From Consotaella salsifontis (GTDB lineage Bacteria; Pseudomonadota; Alphaproteobacteria; Rhizobiales; Rhizobiaceae), in the NCBI RefSeq assembly GCF_900167365.1, contig NZ_FUXL01000001.1, positions 141,507 to 205,506 on the forward strand: a stretch of 64,000 bases of DNA. The letters run 5' to 3'. A model generated the notes under the pieces. That model ran no database searches and had not been told where the DNA came from. It saw only the letters and a list, made by a program, of their open reading frames with translations. A program made the position numbers and the translations under genes. How positions within the stretch are numbered: the stretch's first letter is position 1; every line of letters begins with the position of its first letter. Positions 45,872 through 56,302 of this stretch are shown piece after piece.

Positions 45872-48004
45872 CTATTCCGCCGCGATGAGGCTGGCCGCCT
45901 TTTCAGGCTCGGTTTGCTGGGACTGGATCGCGGTGAGCGCGATGGTGAAGACGATGTCGTCCACCAGCGCGCCGCGAGACAGGTCGTTGACCGGCTTGCG
46001 CAATCCCTGAAGCATCGGGCCGACGCTGACCACGTGGGCCGAGCGCTGAACCGCCTTGTAAGTGGTGTTGCCGGTGTTGAGGTCGGGGAAGATGAAGACG
46101 TTGGCGCGCCCCGCGACCGGGCTGCCCGGAGCCTTGGAGCGGGCGACGCTCTCAACGCTCGCGGCGTCGTACTGCATCGGGCCGTCGATGAGAACGTCGG
46201 GCCGCTTGGCCTTGGCCATCTCCGTGGCGGCGCGAACCTTCTCCACGTCGTCGCCCGAACCGGAGGTGCCGGTCGAATAGGAGATCATCGCGACGCGGGG
46301 GTCCAGGCCGAACGCCTTGGCCGTATCGGCGGACTGGACCGCGATATCGGCGAGCTGCTCGGCCGTCGGGTTGGGATTGACCGCGCAATCGCCATAGACC
46401 AGCACCTGATCCGGCATGAGCATGAAGAACACGCTGGAGACGATCGATTCGCCCGGTTTGGTCTTGATCAGCTGAAGGGCCGGCCGGATGGTGTTGGCCG
46501 TGGTGTGGACGGCACCGGAAACCAGCCCGTCGACCTCGCCGAGCGCCAGCATGACCGTGCCGAGGACGACGTTATCCTCCAGCTGTGCCGCCGCCTGGGG
46601 CGCCGTCAGCCCCTTGCTCTTGCGCAGTTCCACCATCGTCGGAATGTAGCGGGCGCGCACCGCCTCCGGATCGATGATCTCGAGGTCCGCCGGCAGCTCG
46701 AGCTGCTGTGCGCGGGCGAGGCTCTCGATCTCCGCCCGATCGCCGAGCAGCACGCAATGCGCGATGCCCTTTTGCTGGCAGGTGATGGCGGCCTGGATGG
46801 TGCGCGGCTCGTTGCCTTCCGGCAGCACGATCCGCCGGTTCGCCGCGTGGGCGAGCTGGATCAGCCGGTGGCGGAAGCTCGGCGGCGACATTCTGAGTTC
46901 CGTCGGCTCGCCGATGCGCTGGCGAAGGACGCTTGTATCCATGTGGTCGGCGATAAAGGCAATGACGCGCTCCATATGAACGCTGTCGTCGCGGCTGACG
47001 TGATAGCTGAGGTGGGAGAGCCGCGAGGCCGTCACGTATGTATCGTCGGGCGAGCTCAGGATCGGCATCGCGTTCTTGCCCGGCGAGGTGATGAGTTCGG
47101 CCACCTGATCGGCGAGCAGCGAGCCACAGGAAAGAAGCATGCCGGCCAAAGGCACGCCGCGCTCATTGGCGAGGGCCGCGGCCAGCGCGATATCGCTACG
47201 CTCGCCGGGGGTGACGACCAGCGTGCCGGGGCGCAGGCGGCGGATGATGTTTTCGACCGTGCGCGCGGCGACCACGATCTCCTGAACCCGGATTTGGTCG
47301 AGGCCGGAGCCTTGGACGACCTTGAGGTCGAGCGACGAAACGATGTCCGAGAGGCGCGGCGCGTTCAGCGTTGAAGCGTACGGAATGGCCGACAGGATCT
47401 CGCAATCGATGCCGTCGGAGATTTTCAGTGCCGCCTTGACGGCCTCCGTGTTTCCTTCGCTCGGCATCTTGTTGATGATGATGCCGGGGAAGCGACGCTT
47501 GGTTTCCTGGAGATACTGTTGGCGCGCCAGCGTCACCGTCTCCGCCAGAGCCTTGGGATCGTATTCCGCGCCGGAGAGCACGGGAATCACGTCCGCGCCG
47601 AGGCTGCGGGCGATTTCCACGTTGAGGCGCTGCGCCAGCTGAGCGGCTGCAAGGGGGATGAGTCCCTCGACGATCACCGCGTCATGGTCGGCCTTCATCG
47701 CCTCGACCATGTTCACGACTTCCTCGAGGAGGGAGTCCATTTCGCCCTTTGCAACCAGCTCGACGGCCTTTTCGAAGGCAATCGACTCGGGCGAGTGGAC
47801 GAAACAGAGGGTCCTGGCGAAATGGCTGGACGTCTCGCCGCCCGAGCTCGACTTTGAGCGCCCGGTCACGTCCGGTTGGGAGATCGGCTTGACGAAACCG
47901 ACCTTGATTCCGTCGCGCTGGAGCGCCCGCACCACACCGAGGGCGACCGAGGTCAAGCCGACATCCATGGCGAGGGGGGCAAGGAAAAGAATGCGAGTGG
48001 ACAT
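45872..48004 (-). CDS. pta: Phosphate acetyltransferase, long form
   Basis: Interconverts acetyl-CoA and acetyl phosphate (710 aa). The long form has a dethiobiotin-synthetase-like N-terminal P-loop region, a DRTGG domain in the middle (VTPGERSDIALAAALANERG) and a C-terminal PTA catalytic domain (LPEGNEPRTIQAA, VYGDCAVNPNPTAEQLADIA, SYSTGTSGSG). The N-terminal domains regulate activity allosterically in E. coli. It lies between ackA (upstream, 305-bp gap) and the FNT channel gene (11 bp). Confidence 0.94.
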   Translation of the reverse strand: MSTRILFLAPLAMDVGLTSVALGVVRALQRDGIKVGFVKPISQPDVTGRSKSSSGGETSSHFARTLCFVHSPESIAFEKAVELVAKGEMDSLLEEVVNMVEAMKADHDAVIVEGLIPLAAAQLAQRLNVEIARSLGADVIPVLSGAEYDPKALAETVTLARQQYLQETKRRFPGIIINKMPSEGNTEAVKAALKISDGIDCEILSAIPYASTLNAPRLSDIVSSLDLKVVQGSGLDQIRVQEIVVAARTVENIIRRLRPGTLVVTPGERSDIALAAALANERGVPLAGMLLSCGSLLADQVAELITSPGKNAMPILSSPDDTYVTASRLSHLSYHVSRDDSVHMERVIAFIADHMDTSVLRQRIGEPTELRMSPPSFRHRLIQLAHAANRRIVLPEGNEPRTIQAAITCQQKGIAHCVLLGDRAEIESLARAQQLELPADLEIIDPEAVRARYIPTMVELRKSKGLTAPQAAAQLEDNVVLGTVMLALGEVDGLVSGAVHTTANTIRPALQLIKTKPGESIVSSVFFMLMPDQVLVYGDCAVNPNPTAEQLADIAVQSADTAKAFGLDPRVAMISYSTGTSGSGDDVEKVRAATEMAKAKRPDVLIDGPMQYDAASVESVARSKAPGSPVAGRANVFIFPDLNTGNTTYKAVQRSAHVVSVGPMLQGLRKPVNDLSRGALVDDIVFTIALTAIQSQQTEPEKAASLIAAE

Positions 48005-48309
48005 ATTCGTGGTTCCCTGAATGCCGTTTGATCAGGACCGCGACACCTTCGGCCCGTCGTGGACTTACGCACGTCGAAACTCGAACCGGCGTCGCCTTCA
48101 GGCCATCCCTGGACGCAGAGCGCCGATCCCGGAACGGCCTACATTATGCAATGCCGATGAGACCCCGTCTCGCGGTATGTCCCATCGGGAGTATCTCTCC
48201 ATCAGCCGCGCGCGGTTCCGTAAGGTAACCGAAGCACCAGGTTCTCGGGCCTTGTCGACCTGATCTCCGAGCCCTGGTGCTTGTTTCCTTCGGTCACGCG
48301 TCGCGGGCG
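48005..48309. other. ackA-pta intergenic region with a long hairpin
   Basis: No gene is visible. AAGCACCAGG (48232-48241) pairs with CCTGGTGCTT (48273-48282), reinforced by an inner CTCGG/CCGAG pair. Neither flank has a clear T-tract. It may stabilise the end of the ackA message or uncouple it from pta. Confidence 0.45.
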
Positions 48310-49515
48310 TCAGGCCACGACACCCGCGAGCTCGGCGGTGTCCTTGGCGATCAACCATTCCTCGTTGGTGCCGATCACGGCGGCGATCGGCGATTTGCTG
48401 GAGCTGATCACGCCACCCTCGCCACCGACCATCCGCTGATTGGCGGCTTCGTCAAGCGTCAGGCCGAGCGGGGCGAGCCTGGCGATCGTCTTCTTGCGCA
48501 TCAGGACCGAATTCTCGCCGATGCCGCCGGTGAAGACCAGCGCGTCAAGTCTCGGCAGCGACATGGCCAGAGCGCCGACATAGCGCGCAAGGCGATGGAC
48601 GAATACATCGAGCGCGAGGATGGCGCGCTCATCGCCCTTCGCCGCCGCCGCTTCGAGCGTGCGGCAGTCGTTGGAGATGCCCGACAGGCCGAGAAGTCCG
48701 CTCTTGCGGTTGAGGAGATTGTCGAGCTGGTCGACGCTCATCTTGTCCTCGCGGCCGATATAGAGCACGGCGGCGGGGTCGATGTCGCCCGAGCGGGTGC
48801 CCATGACCAGGCCTTCCAACGGCGACATGCCCATGCTGGTATCGACGCTGCGACCGTTATGGACGGCGGTCGCCGAGCAGCCATTGCCCAGATGGGCGAT
48901 GACGATGCCGTGGTCGTTGGGGTCGAGGCCAAGAACCTTGACCGCTTCCATCGAGATGAAGCGGTGGCTTGTCCCATGGTAGCCGTAACGGCGAATGCCG
49001 TACTTCTCGTAGAACTCCATTGGAATGGCATAGAAATATGCCTCCGGAGCCATGGACTTGACGTGGAAGGAGGTATCGAAGGCCGCCGCGTGCGGAACGT
49101 TGGGAAGCTCCTCGCGCCCGATCTTGATGCCGAGCACGTTTGGCGGATTGTGCAGCGGCGCGCGGTGATTGCACTTCTCGATCTCGGCGAGAACCTCGTC
49201 GGTGATCAGCGTCGTTTCGGTGAACTGCTCGCCGCCGTGAATGACGCGGTGGCCCACCGCCGCGACGGAACCCAGGAGGTTCTGCTCCTTCAGGATTTCG
49301 ATCAGCGTTCCAAGCGCGACATGGTGGTCGCCGCTGTTGGCCAAGGGGCGCTGTGTCTTCCCCCCGTTCTGCTTCACGGTGAGGCGGCTCTCGGGCTGGC
49401 CGAGGTTTTCCGCAAGGCCCGAAAGCATCGGCTCGCGCTCGCCCGCCGCCAGGAGCGCGAACTTCAACGATGAAGAACCGCAGTTGATGACCAGGATCAG
49501 AGGTTTATCGACCAT
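48310..49515 (-). CDS. ackA: Acetate kinase
   Basis: ASKHA-family kinase (401 aa) that makes ATP from acetyl phosphate, or the reverse. The phosphate-1 motif is VINCGSSSLKF, followed by VAAVGHRVIHGG, AFDTSFH, GYHGTSH and the adenosine site in FTGGIGENS. It is the first gene of the ackA-pta-FNT run. The ATG at 49515 gives the standard start; an upstream ATG at 49548 in frame has no better ribosome binding site. Confidence 0.94.
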   Translation of the reverse strand: MVDKPLILVINCGSSSLKFALLAAGEREPMLSGLAENLGQPESRLTVKQNGGKTQRPLANSGDHHVALGTLIEILKEQNLLGSVAAVGHRVIHGGEQFTETTLITDEVLAEIEKCNHRAPLHNPPNVLGIKIGREELPNVPHAAAFDTSFHVKSMAPEAYFYAIPMEFYEKYGIRRYGYHGTSHRFISMEAVKVLGLDPNDHGIVIAHLGNGCSATAVHNGRSVDTSMGMSPLEGLVMGTRSGDIDPAAVLYIGREDKMSVDQLDNLLNRKSGLLGLSGISNDCRTLEAAAAKGDERAILALDVFVHRLARYVGALAMSLPRLDALVFTGGIGENSVLMRKKTIARLAPLGLTLDEAANQRMVGGEGGVISSSKSPIAAVIGTNEEWLIAKDTAELAGVVA

Positions 49516-50106
49516 GTCGTGTTCTTTGCCCACCGGGAAAAAAGTCATCCCGCAAAATATGTTGATCGGATACGCCTGTCGAATGCCTTAGGCCGGCAAA
49601 AGATCGAGCATTGCCTGGAAAGCTTTCTTTTCTCCTGGCTGCTGGCTCGAAAAATCGTCATCGTCCGTCTTTTCGATCAGGCCGTCATAACTCTCCCGAG
49701 GTCACTGAAGGACCAGCTCAGGATATCCCGTCAGATGACGCCTCCGAGCCATGTCATCATTGATCATGGTCAAGCCAACTCGCCGGGACTGCCGCGTCCT
49801 ACATGGACAGCCCGGCCCAGTTCAATGCGGCCGCCACCGCATGGGTGCCATGAGTAAAATGGGCAGTGGCCTCCAGCTAAGCGCTTCAATCGTTTCGCAT
49901 GCAAAAATTGACCACGAAAAGGCGATATTTGGCGATCTGGAGTGACCGCCGCGAGACGCTATGACGCATACGAAAGGGCTTGCGCGCCTCGCATAAAAGA
50001 GCACCCACCGCGATAGCGCAACGCACTCTTGCGTTTATGCACAGTCAAGGGCCGGAGGAGCAGCGGGACGCAGAGAGCGGGAATTTCGCCACGCTTTGAA
50101 GCGTCT
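49516..50106. other. 591-base region without a convincing gene
   Basis: Short open frames here have unlikely composition and no homology I recognise. A T-tract terminator for the incoming murI message lies at 49995-50039. The part near 49520-49760 is presumably the ackA promoter. No structured RNA family is recognisable. Confidence 0.5.
49995..50039 (-). terminator. Probable terminator after murI
   Basis: On the minus strand AGAGTGC and GTGCTCT pair (two wobble pairs) around an inner GCGCTATCGC element and are followed by TTTTATG. It lies about 70 bp past the murI stop. Confidence 0.4.
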
Positions 50107-50922
50107 TCAGTCGGATCGACTTGGCGCACGCCCGTCCTCGCGGGCCGAGAGGCCAAAGCCATGCACGAGGCTCGCGGTTTCGTGGGAGACATTGCCCGAC
50201 GTGAAGATAGCAAGGTCCGGTGTGGTCGGAAGCTCCGAGGCGTCGTTGGGAAGGAGGTCGAGCGCCCGCCGGGCGATCGCTTCCGCAGGGTCGAGCCAGT
50301 CGACGGGCCAGGGCGCAATCTTGCGGAATGCGTTGGCAAGGAAGGGATAGTGGGTGCAGGCCAACGCGACGATGTCCGTGTGACGACCGTCCTTCTCGAC
50401 AAAGCACTCCGCGATTTCGCTTTTGAGCTCATCCATGTCGAGCGAGCCACCGCGAAGGTGGAGCTCGGCCATGGTGGCGAGCCGCGCCGATCCGACAAGA
50501 CGCACATGGCAGTGGCGGGCGAAATCGCGGATCAGTTCGCGCGTGTATTCGCGCTTCACGGTCCCCGGCGTCGCCAGGACGCTGATGAGGCCCGATCGAC
50601 TACGCTCGGCGGCAGGCTTGATGGCGGGCACGGTGCCAACGAAGGGGAGGGGGAAACGGGCACGAAGGTCCGGCATGACGAGCGTCGATGCGGTGTTGCA
50701 GGCGATCACCGCCAAATGCGGATCGTAAGTGCGGATCAGCCGGTCAAAGAGCCGGACGATATGCTCCTTGAGTGCCGTTTCTTCCCAGTCGCCATAGGGG
50801 AACGCTGCATCGTCGGCCACGTAGACGAAGCGGCGGGCCGGCATCATCACCCGCAGCTCGCGGAGCACCGTGAGCCCGCCGATGCCGGAATCGAACACCA
50901 GAACCGGCCGTTCCCGTGTCAT
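50107..50922 (-). CDS. murI: Glutamate racemase
   Basis: Cofactor-independent racemase (271 aa) that makes D-glutamate for peptidoglycan. The two catalytic cysteines are Cys75 (ACNTAST) and Cys189 (ACTHYPF), with the [10 protein letters not shown]-terminal motif. It is coupled to trmJ by ATGA overlap. Confidence 0.94.
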   Translation of the reverse strand: MTRERPVLVFDSGIGGLTVLRELRVMMPARRFVYVADDAAFPYGDWEETALKEHIVRLFDRLIRTYDPHLAVIACNTASTLVMPDLRARFPLPFVGTVPAIKPAAERSRSGLISVLATPGTVKREYTRELIRDFARHCHVRLVGSARLATMAELHLRGGSLDMDELKSEIAECFVEKDGRHTDIVALACTHYPFLANAFRKIAPWPVDWLDPAEAIARRALDLLPNDASELPTTPDLAIFTSGNVSHETASLVHGFGLSAREDGRAPSRSD

Positions 50923-51713
50923 TTTTCGTCTCCGTCCGCCGGTTTGCGCGTAAGGGAGCGGATGACGCCGCGCAGCATCCGGACCTCGGGCTCCGAGAAC
51001 CCCGCCTTCGTCAGCAGGGCGCGCAGATCCTCTACGATCACCTCCCGCCGCTCCGGCGGACGGAAGAAGCCGCGTCGCCCGAGCTCTTCCTCCAGATGCT
51101 CGAAAAGCCGGTACAGATCATCCTTGGAAGCAGGCGGTGCCTCGGGCGCTGAAAAACGCGGCGGTAGACGGCCCCGCGCGGACGACGCCATCCACTGATA
51201 GCTCATCAGAAGCACGGCCTGGGCGATGTTGAGCGAGGCGAAACTGGGATCGACCGGGAAGGTGACGATCTCGTCGGCCAGACCAACCTCGGCGTTGGAA
51301 AGACCGAAGCGCTCCCGCCCGAAAAGAATGCCGCTCTTCTGGCCTGCTCCCATGCGCAGGCGAAGCTCGTCCGTCGCCTCCTCGGGGCCTCTTACCCTCT
51401 TGAAGCTGTCGCGCGAGCGCGCCGTGGTGGCCAGAACATAGGTAAGGTCGGAAACGGCCTCCTCGACACTCTCAAATAGGCGCGCGCCGTCGATGACGTG
51501 GTCGGCGCGCGAGGCGGCGGCTCGAGCCTTCTCACTCGGCCAACCGTCGCGCGGCTTCACCAGGCGAAGGTCCGAGAGGCCGAAATTTGCCATGGCGCGC
51601 GCGACCATGCCGATGTTCTCGCCGAGCTGCGGCTCGACAAGGACGATGGCGGGGCCAAGGGCGAGAAGCGTGTCATCGCCAGCGCCAGCGTCTGATGGTG
51701 AGGTGCGGTCCAT
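50919..51713 (-). CDS. trmJ: tRNA (cytidine/uridine-2'-O-)-methyltransferase TrmJ
   Basis: SPOUT-class methyltransferase of 264 aa that methylates the ribose of nucleotide 32 in the tRNA anticodon loop. The knot region shows [33 protein letters not shown] and the terminal [15 protein letters not shown]. The C-terminal helical extension follows. The tRNA thiolase ttcA encoded at 34.7 kb acts on the same nucleotide position. It is divergent from icd. Confidence 0.93.
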   Translation of the reverse strand: MDRTSPSDAGAGDDTLLALGPAIVLVEPQLGENIGMVARAMANFGLSDLRLVKPRDGWPSEKARAAASRADHVIDGARLFESVEEAVSDLTYVLATTARSRDSFKRVRGPEEATDELRLRMGAGQKSGILFGRERFGLSNAEVGLADEIVTFPVDPSFASLNIAQAVLLMSYQWMASSARGRLPPRFSAPEAPPASKDDLYRLFEHLEEELGRRGFFRPPERREVIVEDLRALLTKAGFSEPEVRMLRGVIRSLTRKPADGDEK

Positions 51714-51885
51714 GCCCTCGCTGATAGATCAAGAGCCAGCCGCGGCCAAGAGGCGGCATCGAAGAGGCGCTCCCTTGCGCGGCGCGTCGGCGATGGTATA
51801 CGCCGCACACTACCGAATTGTCGCACGTTTACCGCTATCACTTTGGCTGTCTAACCAGCCCCGTCACCCGCAGAGGATGGATTTC

Positions 51886-53100
51886 ATGGCGAAGATCAAG
51901 GTCGATAACCCGGTCGTCGAGTTGGATGGCGACGAGATGACCCGGATCATCTGGCAGTTCATCAAGGAGAAGTTGATCCATCCTTATCTCGACGTTCCGC
52001 TGGAATATTACGACCTGTCGATCCAGAAGCGCGACGAGACCAACGACCAGATCACCGTCGATGCAGCCAACGCCATCAAGCGCCACGGCGTTGGCGTCAA
52101 ATGCGCGACGATCACGCCCGACGAGGCCCGCGTCGAGGAGTTCGGCCTTAAGAAGATGTGGCGTTCGCCCAACGGGACGATCCGCAACATTCTCGGCGGC
52201 GTGATTTTCCGCGAGCCGATCATCATGAAGAACGTGCCGCGCCTCGTGCCGGGCTGGACGCAGCCGATCATCGTCGGCCGCCATGCCTTCGGCGATCAGT
52301 ATCGCGCGACGGACTTCCGTTTCCCGGGCAAGGGCAAGCTGACCATCAAGTTCGTCGGCGAGGACGGCAACACCATCGAGCACGAGGTCTTCGACGCGCC
52401 GAGCTCTGGCGTGGCGATGGCCATGTACAACCTCGACGATTCGATCCGCGACTTTGCCCGCGCCTCGTTCAACTACGCCCTGCAGCGCGGCGTGCCCTGC
52501 TATCTCTCCACCAAGAACACGATCCTCAAGGCCTATGACGGCCGCTTCAAGGATCTCTTCCAGGAGATCTTCGACGCCGAGTTCAAGGCGGCGTTCGACG
52601 CGAAGAAGCTGACCTACGAGCATCGCCTGATCGACGACATGGTGGCGTCGGCCCTCAAGTGGTCGGGCGGCTATGTCTGGGCCTGCAAGAACTATGATGG
52701 CGACGTCCAGTCGGATATCGTCGCCCAGGGCTTCGGCTCGCTCGGCCTGATGACCTCGGTGCTGATGACGCCGGACGGCGAGACCGTCGAGGCGGAAGCT
52801 GCACACGGAACGGTGACCCGCCACTACAGGCAGCATCAGAAGGGGCAGGAGACCTCCACCAACCCCATCGCCTCCATCTTCGCCTGGACGCGCGGCCTCG
52901 CGCATCGCGCCAAGCTGGACGACAATGCCGACCTCAAGGCCTTCTCCGAGACGCTGGAAAAGGTCTGCATCGACACCGTCGAGAGCGGCTACATGACCAA
53001 GGATCTGGCGCTCCTCATCGGCCCGGACCAGGCGTGGCTGACGACCAACGGCTTCCTCGACAAGCTGGACGAGAACCTCAAGAAGGCGATGGCGGCCTAA
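51886..53100 (+). CDS. icd: NADP-dependent isocitrate dehydrogenase (eukaryotic-type)
   Basis: TCA-cycle enzyme (404 aa) converting isocitrate to 2-oxoglutarate, of the homodimeric subfamily II shared by rhizobia and mitochondria. Blocks include [31 protein letters not shown], the Tyr/Lys pair in [12 protein letters not shown]-type context ([13 protein letters not shown]) and [15 protein letters not shown] at the cofactor site. I use the ATG at 51886, with GAGG upstream; an ATG at 51877 is also in frame. Confidence 0.96.
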   Translation: MAKIKVDNPVVELDGDEMTRIIWQFIKEKLIHPYLDVPLEYYDLSIQKRDETNDQITVDAANAIKRHGVGVKCATITPDEARVEEFGLKKMWRSPNGTIRNILGGVIFREPIIMKNVPRLVPGWTQPIIVGRHAFGDQYRATDFRFPGKGKLTIKFVGEDGNTIEHEVFDAPSSGVAMAMYNLDDSIRDFARASFNYALQRGVPCYLSTKNTILKAYDGRFKDLFQEIFDAEFKAAFDAKKLTYEHRLIDDMVASALKWSGGYVWACKNYDGDVQSDIVAQGFGSLGLMTSVLMTPDGETVEAEAAHGTVTRHYRQHQKGQETSTNPIASIFAWTRGLAHRAKLDDNADLKAFSETLEKVCIDTVESGYMTKDLALLIGPDQAWLTTNGFLDKLDENLKKAMAA

Positions 53101-53161
53101 CGTTCAGCGGCATTGGCCGGGGGGAGGTTCCTCGCCAGAAAACGCGCCAGATCAGAATGTT

Positions 53162-53200
53162 GAAGCGGGATGCTGATTCAAGAAATCAGCATCCCGCTTC
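53162..53200. terminator. Perfect 17-bp hairpin after icd
   Basis: The arms at 53162-53178 and 53184-53200 match without a mismatch around a 5-nt loop. There is no T-tract on the plus strand. It precedes a second hairpin 17 bp on. Confidence 0.55.
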
Positions 53201-53217
53201 AATTCCTATATCGCAAT

Positions 53218-53253
53218 GAAAAGGCCCGGCCGCACGAAGCGCCGGGCCTTTTC
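53218..53253. terminator. Bidirectional terminator between icd and alaS
   Basis: A 13-bp perfect stem (53218-53230 with 53241-53253) has a 10-nt loop and is T-rich on the outgoing side of both strands (TTTTC). It ends the convergent icd and alaS transcripts. Confidence 0.85.
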
Positions 53254-53321
53254 ATTTGTCAGGGAGGATCAGAAGAAGAGCAGGCGGCTGGCAGCCTGCC
53301 GAGAACGGTGTCCTGTCCGCT

Positions 53322-55985
53322 TCAGGCGGCGGAGAGGGCCTTTTCGACTGCGGCGATCGCTTCGCTCGCCTTGTCTGCGTCCGGACCGCCAGCCTGCGCC
53401 ATATCGGGCCGACCACCGCCGCCCTTGCCGCCGATCGCCTGGCTCGCCGCGCGAACCAAGCTGACGGCATCGAGGCGCGCGGTCAGGTCCTGCGTGACGC
53501 CGACGACCACGCTCGCCTTGCCGTCCGCCACACCAACGAAGGCGACAACTCCCGAGCCGAGAGACGCTTTTGCCTCGTCGACGAGGCCCTTGAGGTCCTT
53601 GCCGGAAACGCCTTCGAGGACGCGGCCGAGATATTGCACCCCGCCGACTTCCTTTGCGGGCGTGGCGGCCGCTCCGCCACCATCGCCAGCCAGAGCCAAA
53701 CGCTTCTTGGCATCCGAGAGCTCACGCTCCAGGCGCCGGCGCTCCTCGATGATGGTCTCCAGTCGCTCGCACGCCTCTGCGGGAGAAACCTTCATGGCGG
53801 CAGCCATGCGCCGCACGCGGGCATCCTGCTCCAGGAGGTAGTCCCGCGCCGCGTCGCCCGTCAGCGCTTCGAGACGCCGCACGCCTGCCGCAACGGCTCC
53901 TTCCGAGACGACATGCACAAGGCCGATGTCGCCAGTGGAGCGTGCGTGGGTGCCGCCGCAAAGCTCGATCGAATAGGTCTTGCCCGCCTTTTCGCCTTCC
54001 TTTGCGACGCCCATCGAGACGACGCGGACCTCATCGCCGTATTTCTCACCGAATAGAGCCATGGCGCCGGTGGCGATCGCATCGTCAACCGCCATGATCC
54101 GCGTCTCGACCGGAGCATTCTGGAGGACAATGCCGTTCGCAAGGCGCTCGACCTCGGCAATCTCGGCCGCGTCCATCGGCTTGGGATGGGAAAAATCGAA
54201 GCGAAGGCGCTCCGGCGCGACCATCGATCCCTTCTGCGCGACATGCGTGCCCAGCACCTCGCGCAGCGCCTCATGCAGCAGATGCGTGGCGGAGTGATTG
54301 AGGCGGATGCGTCCCCGCCGCTCCTGATCGACGACCAGTTCCAGCGGCGTTTCGGGTTTTACCGTTCCCTCGACGACTTTGCCCTTATGAACGAAGAGGC
54401 CGTTCGCAACCTTCTGGGTGTCCTCGATCGCGATCCTGATGCCGTCGCCCTTCATGACGCCGGTATCGCCAAGCTGGCCGCCCGACTCGCCATAGAAGGG
54501 CGTCTGATTGACGATGACGGAGACATCCTCCCCGGTGCTCGCCGACGCGACTTCCGCGCCATCGCGCACGAGCGCCAACACGATCCCTTCGGCCTGCTCC
54601 GTATCGTAACCGAGGAACTCGGTTGCGCCGACGCGTTCGCGAATCGAGAACCAGACGCCTTCAGACGCGCGTTCTCCCGAACCGACCCAGCTCGCACGGG
54701 CCTCGGCACGCTGACGCTCCATCGCGTCCTGGAAACCCGCAAGGTCGACCGATATGCCGCGTTGGCGCAAGGCATCCTGGGTGAGGTCCAGCGGAAAGCC
54801 ATAGGTGTCGTAGAGCTTGAACGCGGTGATGCCGGGAAGCAGGTCGCCCTTGGACATCGACTGCGTTTCTTCCGCCAGGAGGGCGAGGCCGCGATCGAGC
54901 GTCTGGAGGAAACGCTTCTCCTCCAGCTTCAGCGTCTCGGTGGTCAGCGCTTCGGCGCGAACCAGCTCAGGATAGGCGCGGCCCATCTCAGCGACCAGCG
55001 TGGGCAGGATCTTGTAAAGCACCGGCTCGCGCGCGCCGAGCAGCTTGGCGTGGCGCATAGCCCGCCGCATGATGCGGCGCAGCACGTAGCCGCGTCCCTC
55101 ATTGGAAGGAAGAACGCCGTCGGCGATCAGGAACGCGCACGACCGGATGTGGTCCGCGATGACGCGGTGGCTGGGCGCCGCATCGCCCTTGGCCTCGGAG
55201 CCGATGGCATCCTCGACCGATCCGATGAGCCGCCGGAACAGATCGGTGTCGTAGTTGCTGTGAACGCCCTGGAGGACCGCCGCCATGCGCTCGAGGCCCA
55301 TGCCGGTGTCGATGGACGGGCGAGGCAGATCGACGCGGGTATCCTTGTCGACCTGGTCGTACTGCATGAAGACCAGGTTCCAGAACTCCAGGAATCGGTC
55401 GCCATCCTCGTCGGCGCTTCCCGGAGGCCCGCCGAACACGTCCTCGCCCTGATCATAGAAGATCTCGGAGCAGGGCCCGCACGGACCGGTCTCGCCCATG
55501 GTCCAGAAGTTGTCCGAGGTCGGAATGCGGATGATGCGATCGTCGGAGAAGCCCGCGATCTTCTTCCACAGCGTGGCCGCCTCGTCGTCCTCGGAATAGA
55601 CGGTGACGAGCAGACGATCCTTGGGCAGGGCGAACTCGCGCGTGATCAGCGTCCACGCCAGCTCGATCGCGTGCTCCTTGAAATAGTCCCCAAAGGAGAA
55701 ATTCCCGAGCATCTCGAAGAAGGTGTGGTGACGGGCGGTATAGCCGACATTGTCCAGGTCGTTGTGCTTGCCGCCGGCGCGGACCACCTTCTGCGCCGTG
55801 GTCGCCCGCTGATAGGGACGCTGCTCAAGGCCGGTGAAGACGTTCTTGAACTGCACCATCCCCGCGTTGGTGAACATCAGCGTCGGATCGTTGCGCGGGA
55901 CGAGAGGCGAGGACGGAACCTTCTCGTGCCCATCCTTGGCGAAGTAGTCGAGAAAGGTCGACCGGATTTCGTTGACGCCGCTCAT
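53322..55985 (-). CDS. alaS: Alanyl-tRNA synthetase
   Basis: Class II synthetase of 887 aa that charges tRNA-Ala. The N-terminal catalytic domain ([19 protein letters not shown] at the start, then [15 protein letters not shown]), the editing domain zinc site (HSATHLL and CGGTH) and the C-terminal DHHA1-type domain with the [16 protein letters not shown] oligonucleotide-binding loop are all present. I start it at 55985, after AAGGA; the upstream ATG at 56006 adds only seven residues. It lies downstream of recA on the same strand. Confidence 0.96.
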   Translation of the reverse strand: MSGVNEIRSTFLDYFAKDGHEKVPSSPLVPRNDPTLMFTNAGMVQFKNVFTGLEQRPYQRATTAQKVVRAGGKHNDLDNVGYTARHHTFFEMLGNFSFGDYFKEHAIELAWTLITREFALPKDRLLVTVYSEDDEAATLWKKIAGFSDDRIIRIPTSDNFWTMGETGPCGPCSEIFYDQGEDVFGGPPGSADEDGDRFLEFWNLVFMQYDQVDKDTRVDLPRPSIDTGMGLERMAAVLQGVHSNYDTDLFRRLIGSVEDAIGSEAKGDAAPSHRVIADHIRSCAFLIADGVLPSNEGRGYVLRRIMRRAMRHAKLLGAREPVLYKILPTLVAEMGRAYPELVRAEALTTETLKLEEKRFLQTLDRGLALLAEETQSMSKGDLLPGITAFKLYDTYGFPLDLTQDALRQRGISVDLAGFQDAMERQRAEARASWVGSGERASEGVWFSIRERVGATEFLGYDTEQAEGIVLALVRDGAEVASASTGEDVSVIVNQTPFYGESGGQLGDTGVMKGDGIRIAIEDTQKVANGLFVHKGKVVEGTVKPETPLELVVDQERRGRIRLNHSATHLLHEALREVLGTHVAQKGSMVAPERLRFDFSHPKPMDAAEIAEVERLANGIVLQNAPVETRIMAVDDAIATGAMALFGEKYGDEVRVVSMGVAKEGEKAGKTYSIELCGGTHARSTGDIGLVHVVSEGAVAAGVRRLEALTGDAARDYLLEQDARVRRMAAAMKVSPAEACERLETIIEERRRLERELSDAKKRLALAGDGGGAAATPAKEVGGVQYLGRVLEGVSGKDLKGLVDEAKASLGSGVVAFVGVADGKASVVVGVTQDLTARLDAVSLVRAASQAIGGKGGGGRPDMAQAGGPDADKASEAIAAVEKALSAA

Positions 55986-56302
55986 GCCAGATCCTTCGAA
56001 GGACAACCGATGTGCCGGGCCGATCGATCGGGATTGGCAATCGGATTGACCGATTGTTTTGAAAGTAGGCCGGCCGATGAGGCCGGCTCACCCCGCCATG
56101 ATCCGTTGGATCGGCGCTTGGCCGAGCCGGCTTTTTAGCGGCGGGATCAAGCGCTGTAAATGCGCCGGCAATCACGCGTTTGACCGGCACAAACCGCAGA
56201 GCGAGGTGTTGTCGGATCGGCCGCGCGAGGATGGCGCGCGGTCGAGAGGAGCCACCATGACGGGGGAGGGCGATGCACCAGCCTCCGTTCCCTGCCTTCG
56301 TC
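55986..56302. other. recA-alaS spacer with overlapping hairpins
   Basis: No gene is visible in 317 bases. Two hairpins share 56082-56088: one at 56068-56088 and a larger one at 56082-56131 that is followed by TTTTT on the plus strand. The larger one contains an inner GATCC-GTT-GGATC stem. The minus-strand reading is the alaS leader and the recA 3' end. Confidence 0.5.

Noticed and set aside
45914-47374. 486-residue plus-strand frame opposite pta
   Set aside because: Antisense of the conserved pta gene with no recognisable domain.
49519-49857. 112-residue open frame in the ackA-murI gap
   Set aside because: No homology recognised, Pro/Arg-rich end, no ribosome binding site, and overlaps the ackA start region.
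55986-56302. T-box riboswitch in front of alaS
   Set aside because: T-boxes are not expected in alphaproteobacteria and no T-box core sequence is present. The hairpins there are reported only as unexplained structure.
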